Positions 7,777 to 16,930 of a stretch of DNA of 64,000 bases are shown in pieces; position 1 is the first letter of the stretch; each line of letters begins with the position of its first letter. The notes under the pieces were generated by a model. It worked only from the letters and a program-made list of their open reading frames with translations, did no database searches and was not told the origin of the DNA. This stretch comes from Gemmatimonadaceae bacterium (GTDB taxonomy: Bacteria > Gemmatimonadota > Gemmatimonadetes > Gemmatimonadales > Gemmatimonadaceae), in the NCBI GenBank assembly GCA_022843265.1, contig JALHNZ010000006.1, forward strand, positions 1-64,000, read 5' to 3'. Both the position numbers and the translations under genes were made by a program.

Positions 7777-8673
7777 CTAAGGCACAACCGCTAACGAACC
7801 GTTGGCTTCCAGCACCGCACGCCCTGCATCCGACGCAACAAACGACAAGAACTGATCGACCGCTGCGTTCGCTCCCGCTCGCGTGACCAGATACGAGGAG
7901 CGCACCAGAGCATACTTACCGCTGCGCACGGTTGTTGGTGACGGCCGCACTCCGTTGAGCGACAAGGCACGAATCGCACCTTCGCTTTGTGAGATAACCG
8001 TGGACGTGGTGACGCCCACTGCACCTTCGGTCTCAGTGAGCGCGCGCGCCATGTCAGCCGTTTCTTCTACCACCCGCGCCCTCGCACTCACTGCGAGCGT
8101 TTTTGCACACGGCACACGGTCCCGCAGCACTTCTGTATCGACCTCGTTCTCCGGCCGCATCACAACCGTGATTGACAGATCACGACCGTCCCCCAGCGCG
8201 CGCCAACTTGCAGTGCGACCGGCAATCACGTCACACAGCTGCGCCTCGCTGATATCGGCTAACGAAACAGAGCCAGCGTGCACACCAATCACGACAGGTG
8301 ATTCCGCAAATCGGATCACGCGCATGCCTTCCGTGCGCAGCGCGGCCGTGTCGAGCCCGTGACTCGCCAGCGCGATGTCCATCACGCCTGCGCGCAGGGA
8401 ATCCATGCGCGTGCGCGAACCGATGCCGTCGCCGAACACCACGGTCGCGCCGGGCGTGGTCGCCATATACGCCGCACCGAGTGCGCGGGCGAGTGGCAGC
8501 ACGCCGTTGGAGCCGTTGATGCGCACCGTATCCACCGAGCTGTTGTTAACGCTCCTCGCGCACGAAGCGCTAACGAGCAGCACGCTCAGCGCAGAAAGTC
8601 CTACGCCTGCGCGAACGAATTTTGCGCAATACGTCGTAGCACGTACGGTGGGTGCAATGCGCATTTTCATCAT
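7777..8673 (-). CDS. PstS-like substrate-binding lipoprotein
   Basis: A 298-residue protein with a lipoprotein signal peptide (LLVSASC, lipidated Cys38). The mature sequence VRINGSNGVLPLARALGAAYMATTPGATVVFGDGIGSRTRMDSLRAGVMDIALAS is the hallmark start of the PstS/type-2 periplasmic binding fold, with GSNGVLP placed where phosphate-binding proteins carry their anion loop. Its start overlaps the nitrilase stop by 4 bases (ATGA), so it is translated from the same mRNA. No pst permease genes are nearby. It could bind phosphate or another oxyanion, or be a stand-alone receptor; the ligand is not determined. Confidence 0.85.
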   Translation of the reverse strand: MMKMRIAPTVRATTYCAKFVRAGVGLSALSVLLVSASCARSVNNSSVDTVRINGSNGVLPLARALGAAYMATTPGATVVFGDGIGSRTRMDSLRAGVMDIALASHGLDTAALRTEGMRVIRFAESPVVIGVHAGSVSLADISEAQLCDVIAGRTASWRALGDGRDLSITVVMRPENEVDTEVLRDRVPCAKTLAVSARARVVEETADMARALTETEGAVGVTTSTVISQSEGAIRALSLNGVRPSPTTVRSGKYALVRSSYLVTRAGANAAVDQFLSFVASDAGRAVLEANGSLAVVP

Positions 8674-9629
8674 GCGTCCAAAAACTCTACTGTAGTCTGA
8701 CGCTTGCGATCAACAACCAGTCGTGTCACATCAGGGCGCGCGTAGTGTCCTGCCGGATCAAACGTCTGTCGCTCACGGCGAACCAACCCGTGATGCAACG
8801 TCACGGCGATCAGACACTCCGCGTCGGCCACCGGCTCCACCAGCCAGCCACCATCTGGTGCCGCAATACACGATCCACCGTTGGCAAGCACTTCTTCACT
8901 GCCCGCGCGAATGACCTCAGCATGCGGCACCACATCGCTGATATCATCGCGCCGCATCAACGCACTTGCCGACAGCACATACGAACGGCTTTCGCGCGCA
9001 ATGAATCGCGTGATGTCCGTGGTATTGCGCACGTTGCCGGGCCACACTGCCACGTGCAGATCTTCACCTTGCGCGTACAATGCCGCGCGCGGCAGCGGCA
9101 TCCAGTTTTCCCAGCAGTTCAGTGCGCCCACCGTGAAGGCGCCTACCTGGTTGGTGACCAGCCCGTGCCCATCACCAGTGGCCCAGGCAAGACGCTCTTC
9201 GTACGTGGGCATCAGCTTGCGGTGCACGGTGAGCACACGCCCGTCGCGCCCGAGTTGCACCACACTGCAATACACACTGTGTCCGCCGCGATCCATCGCG
9301 CGTTCAATGCAGCCGACCACTACATGCACACCAAAGTCCGCCGCCGCCTCCTGCAACCGATGCAAACCGCCGCCGGTGATGTCCACCGCCTGATCGAGAT
9401 AGTGCGCGTGCATGGACTTCTGCAGCGGCGATTCAAAGCGCGCGCCGTCCGTGCGTTCGAGCCAGAACGGATAACCCGGCACGAGCGCCTCACCAAACGC
9501 CACAAGCTCACAGCCGTCATTGGCGGCGCCTTCCACCCACTCGGCCACTTTGGAAATCGTGGCCTCCCGGTCAAGCCACACGGGCGCGATCTGCGCGATG
9601 GCTACACGAAGCGTATCAGAGTCTGACAT
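8670..9629 (-). CDS. Nitrilase (carbon-nitrogen hydrolase superfamily)
   Basis: A 319-residue protein with the complete Glu-Lys-Cys triad: E47 in FGEALVPGYP, K138 in VHRKLMPTYEER, and C172 in LNCWENWMP. The CWEN context and the GYP motif after the glutamate point to true nitrilases (nitrile to carboxylate plus ammonia), not amidases or NAD synthetase domains. The start ATG at 9629 gives the canonical MSDSDTLRVAIAQIAPVW opening; a longer reading would add an unrelated arginine-rich stretch. It is cytoplasmic, with no signal peptide. It is followed, with 4-base overlap, by a PstS-like lipoprotein. Confidence 0.92.
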   Translation of the reverse strand: MSDSDTLRVAIAQIAPVWLDREATISKVAEWVEGAANDGCELVAFGEALVPGYPFWLERTDGARFESPLQKSMHAHYLDQAVDITGGGLHRLQEAAADFGVHVVVGCIERAMDRGGHSVYCSVVQLGRDGRVLTVHRKLMPTYEERLAWATGDGHGLVTNQVGAFTVGALNCWENWMPLPRAALYAQGEDLHVAVWPGNVRNTTDITRFIARESRSYVLSASALMRRDDISDVVPHAEVIRAGSEEVLANGGSCIAAPDGGWLVEPVADAECLIAVTLHHGLVRRERQTFDPAGHYARPDVTRLVVDRKRQTTVEFLDA

Positions 9630-9787
9630 GCGCGGAAACTCGTTGACGGGACACCCCGCGCGCCAGTGCCGCCGGCGAGCCGGGCACGCGCGCGCCAAAC
9701 GCTGCGTGCGGCCCACGCGTAGTCCAAGGAGTAGCGCGCACCCGGCGCTTCTCGCACTATGAGAGTCACCCCTCAGCCCACCAACAC

Positions 9788-11407
9788 ATGTCGCCTACCA
9801 GAACGCGCGCGCGGCGGTACCTCGCGGCCGCTGCCCTGCTGCTCATCACGCCCGTCATAGCGTCTGCGCAAACATTCCCCACCGAAGACGCGGTCATCAA
9901 GCGACTCTGGTCTCTCGGCATGGACAGCTCGCGCGTGCAGCAGCTAGCGCAGTCGCTGCTCGATTCTGTGGGCCCACGCTTGAGTGGTTCGCCGCTGCAG
10001 AAGAATGCCAATGACTGGGTGGTGCAGGAATACACCAAGTGGGGCATCACCGCGCGCAACGAACAAGTGGGCACATGGCGCGGTTGGCGCAGAGGTCATT
10101 CGCACATTGATTTGCGCACACCGCGCGTGCGTTCGCTCGAAGGCACCATGCTCGCGTACAGCCCGGGCACCGGAGGCAAAACAATCGAAGCGCCGGCCAT
10201 TGTGCTGCCGCGCTTCGCTGATACCTCCGAATTCGTGCGGTGGCTACCGCAGGCGCGGGGCAAGCTCGTCCTTGTTTCTGCTCCGATGCCAACGTGCCGT
10301 CCTGTGGAGAACTGGACAGCCAACGCAGAGCCCGCGGTCAAAGCACGCATGGACTCACTGCGCAGCGCGATTCAGCGTGAGTGGTCGGGGCAGAACGTGC
10401 GTGGCACCGGACACTCGCTGGCACTCGGCAGCGGTTCACTCGGCGTGCGTCTTGAACAAGCGGGTGTGGCCGGTGTGATCACATCACGTCCGAAAGACGC
10501 GTGGGGCAGCATTGATGTGTTCGAGACGTACAACACGAAAGCACCGGCAGTTGCACTCTCGTGCGAAGACTACGGCCTGGTGTTTCGTCTTGCCGAAAAC
10601 AATCAGAGCCCAACGCTTCGCCTCGATCTCGACGCCGATCTGCTCGGCGAACAGCCGATCTTCAATACTATTGGCATGATTCGCGGCAGCGAGAAGCCCG
10701 ATGAGTACGTGGTGCTGTCCGCGCACTTTGATTCGTGGGACGGCGGCTCGGGCGCAACAGACAACGGCACCGGCACGCTCACCATGATGGAAGCGATGCG
10801 CATTCTGAAGCTCGCGTATCCCAATCCCAAGCGCACGATTCTGGTTGGCCACTGGACGGCGGAAGAAAAAGGACTGGTTGGTTCGCGCGCGTTTACTGAA
10901 GACAATCCAAAGATGCTCGAAGGCATTCAGGCCGTCTTCAATCAGGACAACGGCACCGGTCGCATTGTGCGCGTGGGTGGTGGTGGCATGGTGAACTCAC
11001 CCAAGCACATCAACGCGTGGATGGCGAAAATGCCCGCCGAGTTCACCCGGCAAATGACGTTCGGTGGTCCCGGATCGCCGAGTGGCGGTGGGAGTGACGA
11101 CGCGTCGTTCGCGTGTCATGGTGTGCCGGCGTTCGGACTTGGCGCGCACGGTTGGAACTACGGGCAGTACACCTGGCACACCAATCGCGACACGTACGAC
11201 AAGGTGGTGTTCGACGAACTCAAAGGAAACGCGACGATCGCCGCGATGTTCGCGTACCTCGCGAGTGAAGACCCCGAGAAGGTGTCGCGTGAGCGTGTGG
11301 ATCTCGCAGCGCGCGCGAGCGCCGGTGGCGCGGGTGGCCCGCCGGGTGCGATGACGTGGCCGGCGTGTCAGGCTGCGCCGCGGAAAACGAATCCGCGGTT
11401 GCGGTAG
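9788..11407 (+). CDS. Secreted M28-family metallopeptidase
   Basis: A 539-residue protein with a signal peptide (LLLITPVIASAQ, residues ~1-28). A protease-associated (PA) insert occupies roughly residues 130-270. The M28 catalytic core follows, with zinc-ligand and catalytic motifs SAHFDSWDGG (His near 312), GATDNGTG (Asp near 324) and TAEEKGLVGS (Glu pair near 357). The final HGWNYGQYTWHTNRDTYDKV supplies the last His. These enzymes are exported aminopeptidases or carboxypeptidases releasing single residues from peptides. It is divergent from the nitrilase gene, with 158 bases between the starts. Confidence 0.92.
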   Translation: MSPTRTRARRYLAAAALLLITPVIASAQTFPTEDAVIKRLWSLGMDSSRVQQLAQSLLDSVGPRLSGSPLQKNANDWVVQEYTKWGITARNEQVGTWRGWRRGHSHIDLRTPRVRSLEGTMLAYSPGTGGKTIEAPAIVLPRFADTSEFVRWLPQARGKLVLVSAPMPTCRPVENWTANAEPAVKARMDSLRSAIQREWSGQNVRGTGHSLALGSGSLGVRLEQAGVAGVITSRPKDAWGSIDVFETYNTKAPAVALSCEDYGLVFRLAENNQSPTLRLDLDADLLGEQPIFNTIGMIRGSEKPDEYVVLSAHFDSWDGGSGATDNGTGTLTMMEAMRILKLAYPNPKRTILVGHWTAEEKGLVGSRAFTEDNPKMLEGIQAVFNQDNGTGRIVRVGGGGMVNSPKHINAWMAKMPAEFTRQMTFGGPGSPSGGGSDDASFACHGVPAFGLGAHGWNYGQYTWHTNRDTYDKVVFDELKGNATIAAMFAYLASEDPEKVSRERVDLAARASAGGAGGPPGAMTWPACQAAPRKTNPRLR

Positions 11408-11420
11408 CTTTTGAGGGGTT

Positions 11421-11454
11421 CGGGCGCCGCGTCGATAAATCGGCGAGGCGCCCG
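11421..11454 (+). terminator. Hairpin after the M28 peptidase gene
   Basis: CGGGCGCCGCGTCGAT and ATCGGCGAGGCGCCCG form a 16-position stem with one mismatch and one wobble, 13 bases after the stop. No T tract follows, so termination efficiency is uncertain. Confidence 0.55.
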
Positions 11455-11488
11455 GGTAGCTCTCCAGCAGGGCTCGGTCATTGCAAAG

Positions 11489-11516
11489 TGTCAGAAACTA
11501 TACTACATTTCTGACA
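11489..11516 (+). promoter_or_regulatory. Perfect 9-bp dyad operator over the antitoxin promoter and start codon
   Basis: TGTCAGAAA and TTTCTGACA form a perfect dyad with a 10-base spacer. The spacer contains TATACT (11499-11504), a good -10 hexamer. The last base of the dyad is the A of the ATG at 11516, so transcription would start at or a few bases before the start codon. This is the expected arrangement for an autoregulated, leaderless antitoxin gene. Binding by the antitoxin is inferred. Confidence 0.8.
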
Positions 11517-12121
11517 TGTATACCAGCCCTGAACGACTCACGGCAAGGATTCTCGAGCACGCGTCACGGTTGCCAGAAGGCACCCCAGTCGCTGCGAAGG
11601 CCCTGCTGCATTTGGGGACTCGCGCCGCGCTTGACCAGACATTGTCTCGTCTCGTGAAGCGTGGTCAACTGCTCCGGGCCGGACGCGGCGTTTATCTGCT
11701 CCCGGTCAGCAGCCGCTTTGGCGTGCGGGCGCCGTCGGTGGAGTTGGCCGTTGAGGCGTTGTCCGCACAGCGCGGCGAGGTGATTGTGCCGAGCGGCGCA
11801 GCCGCGGCGAACGCACTCGGACTCACCACGCAGGCGCCTGTCCGTTCGGTTTATCTGACTTCCGGTCGTACGCGCAAGATGAAGCTCGGCGCTCAGACAG
11901 TCGAGCTGCGGCACGCTCCGCGCTGGCAGCTCGCGATGCCCAAGCGTCAGGCGGGTGCCGCTGTGCGAGCGCTTGCGTGGATAGGCCCGGAGCACGCAGA
12001 AAGCGCTCTCACAAAACTCAGAGGTTCGTTATCGCCAGTCGCTTTCGACGAGCTTGTTGCCGCGACGCCGCAACTTCCAACCTGGCTCGCGCGATGTGTA
12101 GGCAAGATCGCGCATGGCTGA
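11516..12121 (+). CDS. AbiEi-like antitoxin / transcriptional regulator (DUF6088-like)
   Basis: A 201-residue protein with an N-terminal winged helix (residues ~10-62: ILEHASRLPEGTPVAAKALLHLG, then LDQTLSRLVKRGQLLRAGRGVYLLP), as in AbiEi-type antitoxins that pair with AbiEii nucleotidyltransferases. The middle domain holds GEVIVPSGAAAANALGLTTQ and VYLTSGRTRKMKLG, typical of this antitoxin group. The start at 11516 coincides with the edge of the dyad at 11489-11516, and the longer in-frame reading is rejected. It overlaps the toxin gene by 8 bases. In this family the antitoxin represses its own operon and counteracts the toxin without direct binding (type IV). It appears intact although its toxin is broken. 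Confidence 0.87.
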   Translation: MYTSPERLTARILEHASRLPEGTPVAAKALLHLGTRAALDQTLSRLVKRGQLLRAGRGVYLLPVSSRFGVRAPSVELAVEALSAQRGEVIVPSGAAAANALGLTTQAPVRSVYLTSGRTRKMKLGAQTVELRHAPRWQLAMPKRQAGAAVRALAWIGPEHAESALTKLRGSLSPVAFDELVAATPQLPTWLARCVGKIAHG

Positions 12122-13002
12122 GGACTTTCTCGGACTCTCCACACGTGACCGGGCCGACGTGCTGCGAATTGCGGCCGATCGATCAGGCCGCCCCACGCAT
12201 CTACTCGAAAAGGATGTGTGGGTGGTCTGGGCGCTCTCCGTTATTTACTCGTCGCCGCTCGGCGAGCACCTCGTGTTTAAAGGCGGGACTTCGCTCTCCA
12301 AAGCATACCGCGTCATTCGCAGATTTTCCGAAGACGTCGACCTCACGTACGACATTCGGACGATCGCGCCAGATCTCGTCGGAGACGAAAGCGAAGCGCT
12401 CCCCAGGACCCGAAGCGAAGAACGTCGCTGGACAAGTGAGGTTCGAAGACGCCTGCCTATATGGGTCTCCACAGTCATTCGACCTGTGCTCACCGAAGCT
12501 TTGGACACGGCATCGCTCACAGCCACGATCCGCGTCAAAGGCGAAGACCTGTTCATCGACTATCAGGCAACAACTACCGGATCGGGATACGTCGCGCCGA
12601 GCGTTCTGCTTGAGTTCGGAGCACGTTCAACGGGACTGCCGGCGAGCGTGCGAGATGTGGTATGCGACGCGACAGATTGGGTTGATGGAGTCAGTTTCCC
12701 AAGTGCACGCCCTCGCGTCATGCACGCCGAGCGAACGTTCTGGGAGAAGGCGACCGCCTGACGCTGTTGCGCGGCACAAGAGCATGTTCTTTCCGGCGAA
12801 AGCGGCAGACCGTACCACGATTGACTACGTGGCCGCGGTCACCGGCGGTCTGCAACTTGTTCCTTCAGGCGCTGGTCTGAGAGCGTTGAACTCGGACTAC
12901 GCGCGTATGCTTGACGATGGACTACTGTACGAGGATGCCGAATCATTTCAGGCGCTCATGGAAAAGTGCGCGGACATTGCGCGACGCGCCAATAGTTGTT
13001 GA
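12114..13002 (+). pseudogene. AbiEii-type nucleotidyltransferase toxin, disrupted by deletion and frameshift
   Basis: The first 215 residues are a typical AbiEii N-terminal region: HLLEKDVWVVWALSV, the nucleotidyltransferase motif LVFKGGTSLSKAYRVI with FSEDVDLTYD, and VMHAERTFWEKATA. The frame then stops at TGA 12759-12761. In the +1-related frame from about 12766 the family's C-terminal region resumes (VARHKSMFFPAKAADRTTIDY...DDGLLYEDAESFQALMEKCADIARRANS) and ends at 13002. Intact family members have roughly 40-50 residues between these blocks, including a conserved RHWHD-type segment, which is absent here. A deletion of some 120-150 bases that also shifted the frame is the simplest reading. 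The truncated product probably lacks toxin activity. Confidence 0.85.
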
Positions 13003-13027
13003 AAGGTGTCTGAACCGAGTCGTGTAG

Positions 13028-14260
13028 CTACGGCACGCTCACCACATCCGCCTGCATCAACATCCAGACGCCTTCTCGATACTCGATGGCCATGTCGTAC
13101 ATCGTGCTTCTGATTGTCACGTCGTTGCGCTGCTCGGCACGCTCACTGACATTCATGCGAAATGCGAACACGTTGCTTGCGGGCGAATACGGCGCCTCGA
13201 ACTGCACACTCGAGACGCGCGCTGGAATAGAACACTTCGCGGCATTGGTACCGATGCCGCACACGAGCGTCGCGCGCGCATTCTGAAATCGCATGTCGGG
13301 GTACCGACGTTCGAACGCATCGAGATTCGGTGCGCGTTCAAGGCCGAGCGTAGTAAGCGCAGTGTCGAGGCCGGTGAGATCCACGGCGATGCGGTAGCCC
13401 TCCGAAATGAATCGCGTTTCGCCCTTGGCTGGTGCGCGACGCAACACGCGCACAATCGCGTCGTACAGCTCACTCGATGCGCGCGGCGCGCGGAGCGCCA
13501 GCTGTTCGGCGATAGTCGGTGGTCGCTCAGCGTCACGCGCATCGCTGAGCCAGTACACGATCAAGTCGCAAAAGCCATCTCGAATGTACGTGCGAAACGG
13601 CACCGGCACCTTGCGATATTCATCGTAGTATTCCACGGCAATCACGTCTTCGGGATACCAGTCTGTAACGGGAGCGAAGGTTGGGCGACCGTTCACTAAC
13701 GTTACCAGACATCGACTTGGCCGCACGCCCGGAAGCAAAGTCCACCCAAAAGGCGAGTTTGCGGGCCGCAAGCGAATGCCAGGAAAGCCCTCGAACAGCG
13801 CGGCAAAGTGTCGTGGCTTCATCGATTTGAGTTGCTGCGCGCCGCGATAGTATCCAACTCCGGCCTGCATGCGACAGCGGAAGCCATCGAGTGTGTTCGG
13901 GTCGCACTGATTCTGCATGCCATGCGCGCGTACCTCGGCGAGCAGCGGCGCAATGCGCACCATGACAACATCCACGTCGACCCAGCCACTGGTCGGAACC
14001 GAAACAACGGTGTCGACCACCGAATAGGAAATCAGCCGAGCCCGCAGCGTAGCCTGACCCTCAGCCACGCGTGGCAATGCGTAACGCCCCGCCGAATCGG
14101 TGCGCGCGACCGACGCACTTTCACCGGCGCGCACTTCGACGCCGGCGAGTGGACGCCCGTCGTTGGTGCGCACCACACCACGGATGCCCTGCGCGTGCAA
14201 GGCGGCGCTCGAGGTGATCAGCGCGAGACCAGCGACTACTGCCAGCAGTGACGTGATCAT
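13028..14260 (-). CDS. Carboxypeptidase-regulatory/plug-like secreted protein, copy A
   Basis: A 410-residue protein with a signal peptide (MITSLLAVVAGLALITSSAALHAQG). A CarboxypepD-regulatory beta-sandwich follows (residues ~24-105: IRGVVRTNDGRPLAGVEVRAG...GRYALPRV). A region like the TonB-receptor plug comes next: FRCRMQAGVGYYRG, ALFEGFPGIRLRP, PSRCLVTLVNGRP, PEDVIAVEYYDEYRKVP, CDLIVYWL. No beta-barrel follows; a separate ~170-residue C-terminal domain closes the protein. In-frame ATGs also lie at 14275 and 14305; 14260 is chosen because it begins the signal peptide directly. It is paralogous to the gene at 15640-16875. Role unknown, probably in the envelope. Confidence 0.8.
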   Translation of the reverse strand: MITSLLAVVAGLALITSSAALHAQGIRGVVRTNDGRPLAGVEVRAGESASVARTDSAGRYALPRVAEGQATLRARLISYSVVDTVVSVPTSGWVDVDVVMVRIAPLLAEVRAHGMQNQCDPNTLDGFRCRMQAGVGYYRGAQQLKSMKPRHFAALFEGFPGIRLRPANSPFGWTLLPGVRPSRCLVTLVNGRPTFAPVTDWYPEDVIAVEYYDEYRKVPVPFRTYIRDGFCDLIVYWLSDARDAERPPTIAEQLALRAPRASSELYDAIVRVLRRAPAKGETRFISEGYRIAVDLTGLDTALTTLGLERAPNLDAFERRYPDMRFQNARATLVCGIGTNAAKCSIPARVSSVQFEAPYSPASNVFAFRMNVSERAEQRNDVTIRSTMYDMAIEYREGVWMLMQADVVSVP

Positions 14261-14400
14261 GTCGTGAATCTGAAGCATGGGCCGCAATTGCGCTGCGCTG
14301 AACACGGACGCATGCTACGGATGAAACCCGATCACACAATCAAAGTGCCTTACTCCGCACGCGTCCAGTCAAGCAGGCTGCGGCGCCCTCCAACGCACGC

Positions 14401-15606
14401 ATGACGCTGCCGCCGCTCGCTCGAATTTCTTTCGCTGTGCTTGCACTGATCGGCTTGCCCAGGCTGACCGTCGCGCAACTGCCGCCAACCAGTGCGGATG
14501 TATCGGTCGTGCGCTACCCATCAGGTGCGCGCGCACCCGCGACGTGGCATGTTGGCGCATCGACACTCCGCATCGGCGGCGCCAGCGCGGTTGGGCAAGC
14601 ATCCGTCGTTGACGTTGTCGCGGTTTTTCTGCTTGATAGCAGTCGCATACTTATCGCCGACGGCGAATCGAGTCAGCTGCGCATTTTCAATGCGCTGAGC
14701 GGTCAGCTTCTCCGAACAACGGGACGGCGCGGTCAGGGGCCCGGCGAGATCAGCGACTTGTGGCGCGCGTGGCGCACACCGTCGGGAGTGGTCGCGGAGG
14801 ATGCCGCTGGAAAAGCGTCATCATTCTCGTTGGACGGGCGATTCCTTCGCACAATGCCGCGCCTGGCAGACAATGCCACACGCGCTGTTGAACGGCTCGA
14901 CATGTTCAACGACACGTTGACGCTTGCGCGTACGACTGACGATACACCAACACTCGCCGTCGGTGCGTCTGCCATGTCCTACATGCGTCTGCTGGCGGTT
15001 GGGCCGTCGTCGAGCCGGATGGTTATACGCTATCCGAACAGAGCGGTTGCTGGCCAGAGTAACGGCCGCGTGCGCGCGTCAGTTTTTTCGGCACGGTCTG
15101 TCGCGGCCGTGGTCAATGGACGCGCTTGCGTTGGCTACCCAGCGGCATACGTGATTGATTGTTTCACGCCGCTCGGCCGGCACGTGCTTCGCATTGAACG
15201 CAGTGGCGTAGCTGCCGAGCGTGTTTCGAACGCGCACCGCGAAGATTTTTTTGCCAGTGAAACGGCGGCGAATCCCGGTCCGCGCGGCGCACCGTATGTC
15301 GCTCGGCTTCGCACCGAAACACCTTTTGCTGACGTGATGCCGCTCTTTGGTGAGTTGGTCGCGGCATCAAACGGAGACTTGTGGGTCGGTCCGTACGTGC
15401 CCGTCGGTCCAATCCCCATGAAGCGTCCGTATCCACAGCGCGCAACGACATGGTCCGTGTTTAGCGCAGACGGCCGGTGGAAAGCCGATGCGCAGTTGCC
15501 CGCGCGCTTTCAGCTGTTCGCTGTTCGGGACGGGCGTATCGCAGGCGTGATACGCGACGAGGATGATGTTGAGCAGGTTGTCATTTATTCGCTTGAGACT
15601 CGCTGA
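14401..15606 (+). CDS. Secreted 6-bladed beta-propeller-like protein
   Basis: A 401-residue protein with a signal peptide (residues ~1-25, LPRLTVAQ). Its repeats are NHL/propeller-like: VVDVVAVFLLDSSRILIADGESSQLRIFNALSGQLLRTTGRRGQGPGEISDLWRAW, followed by similar strands and a closing LWVGPYVPVGPIPMKRPYPQRATTWSVFSADGRW. The GRxGQGPGE motif is typical of the 6-bladed propeller family. It is divergent from copy A and convergent with copy B of the plug-like proteins, suggesting a functional trio. Such propellers usually bind proteins or small ligands; no catalytic site is visible. Confidence 0.8.
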   Translation: MTLPPLARISFAVLALIGLPRLTVAQLPPTSADVSVVRYPSGARAPATWHVGASTLRIGGASAVGQASVVDVVAVFLLDSSRILIADGESSQLRIFNALSGQLLRTTGRRGQGPGEISDLWRAWRTPSGVVAEDAAGKASSFSLDGRFLRTMPRLADNATRAVERLDMFNDTLTLARTTDDTPTLAVGASAMSYMRLLAVGPSSSRMVIRYPNRAVAGQSNGRVRASVFSARSVAAVVNGRACVGYPAAYVIDCFTPLGRHVLRIERSGVAAERVSNAHREDFFASETAANPGPRGAPYVARLRTETPFADVMPLFGELVAASNGDLWVGPYVPVGPIPMKRPYPQRATTWSVFSADGRWKADAQLPARFQLFAVRDGRIAGVIRDEDDVEQVVIYSLETR

Positions 15607-15639
15607 GCTGCGAATCGTGCACACTATGGATTCGCTTGT

Positions 15640-16875
15640 CTACGGGACGTTCACTTTCTCCGCGTTCGCCAGTCTCCATTCTCCGTCACGTCGTTCAAGC
15701 GTCACGTCGTAGTGTGTGCTTACCGTGCTGACATCCGCCCGCGAGCCGACTCGATCAGTCACAATCATTCGGAACGAGAGCTTCTCTTTCCCTTCCGACC
15801 GCGGAGTATCGAAGCGAACTGCGGTGGCGCCTGGTGCAAGCGGACACTGCGAATCATCTGTTCGAACGGCGCACGGCGGTGCGAAGCCGTCTGATCCAAA
15901 GGTCATATCCGGATAGCGCGTCTCAATCGCGGCGCGCGATGGTGAACGTTCGAGTCCGAGTGTGCCGAGCGCGGTGTCGAGGCCCGCGAAATCAACAGTG
16001 ATGCGTTGACCGGCGGGCACAAAACGCGTCTCGCCTTTCGCTGGTGACCGGCGAAGTAACAGCACGATCGCGTCGTACACATCATTTGATGTGGGTACGG
16101 CAATTGCCGCGAGTTGCTCGGCAATCGAAGGCGGTCGGTCGCCGCGACGCGCGTTGTATAACCAGTACACGGCGAGATCACAGATGCCGTCCATGTGCTG
16201 GCGAAACGCGAGCGGGATTTTTCGATACTCGTCGTAGTATTCCACGGCCACGATGTCGTCGGGTCGCCACGATGCAATTGGGCGATAGGGATCTTCCGGT
16301 CGACCGTTCACCAGTTCTGCAAAACAGCGGCTTGGCCGAACAGCGGGTCGCCAATTGTCGCCATATCTACTACGATCGAGCCTTGGGCGAATGCCTGGGA
16401 AACCGTAGAACAACGCCAGGAACTGCTGTCCATTCAGCGCCTTGAGCTCAGCGGGCCCACGATAGTAGCCCACGCCCGCCTGCCTGCGGCAGTCAAATCC
16501 GTCGAGCGTGGTTGGATCACACTGATTTTGCATGCCACGCGCGCGTACTTCCGCGAGCGTGGGCGCAACACGCGCCATCACAATGCTTACGTCAGCCCAA
16601 CCGCTTGTCGGCACCACAACGCTGGTGTCGAACGCGTTGTAGGTAATCAGTCGTACACGCAACGGGGTGGGTCCCGCTGCCACGCGCGGCAACGCGTAGC
16701 GTCCGAGGGAATCCGTGCGCGCTCGCGACGCTGTCTCGCCAACACTGACCTCGGCGCCGCCGAGTGGACGACCGTTCACGTCACGCACGACGCCGCGAAT
16801 GCCCTGCGCCTGTGCGGTCGCACTTGCAGTGAGCAGCAGCGCGCCCAGCAATAGTCGAAATGTGCGTGCGACCAT
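15640..16875 (-). CDS. Carboxypeptidase-regulatory/plug-like secreted protein, copy B
   Basis: A 411-residue paralogue of the 13028-14260 product: signal peptide MVARTFRLLLGALLLTASATAQAQ, regulatory sandwich IRGVVRDVNGRPLGGAEVSVG, then the plug-like series RGMQNQCDPTTLDGFDCRRQ, LFYGFPGIRPR, RPSRCFAELVNGRP, PDDIVAVEYYDEYRKIP and ICDLAVYWLY. The C-terminal domain carries the shared RRSPAKGETRFVPAG and GLDTALGTLGLERSPS blocks. Cysteines are conserved between the two copies and could form disulfides. It lacks a receptor barrel, so it is not a TonB-dependent transporter itself. Function unknown. Confidence 0.82.
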   Translation of the reverse strand: MVARTFRLLLGALLLTASATAQAQGIRGVVRDVNGRPLGGAEVSVGETASRARTDSLGRYALPRVAAGPTPLRVRLITYNAFDTSVVVPTSGWADVSIVMARVAPTLAEVRARGMQNQCDPTTLDGFDCRRQAGVGYYRGPAELKALNGQQFLALFYGFPGIRPRLDRSRYGDNWRPAVRPSRCFAELVNGRPEDPYRPIASWRPDDIVAVEYYDEYRKIPLAFRQHMDGICDLAVYWLYNARRGDRPPSIAEQLAAIAVPTSNDVYDAIVLLLRRSPAKGETRFVPAGQRITVDFAGLDTALGTLGLERSPSRAAIETRYPDMTFGSDGFAPPCAVRTDDSQCPLAPGATAVRFDTPRSEGKEKLSFRMIVTDRVGSRADVSTVSTHYDVTLERRDGEWRLANAEKVNVP

Positions 16876-16930
16876 GAGACGGCAGGAAAGACGTACGCGG
16901 CGGGGGCCGACCCGTGACGCGGATTACAAA

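Noticed and set aside
11977-13002. A continuous 341-codon frame across the toxin region.
   Set aside because: Only its last ~80 codons match the toxin family. The upstream part is a shadow of the intact antitoxin and of the toxin N-terminal frame. It supports the frameshift reading and not a separate gene.
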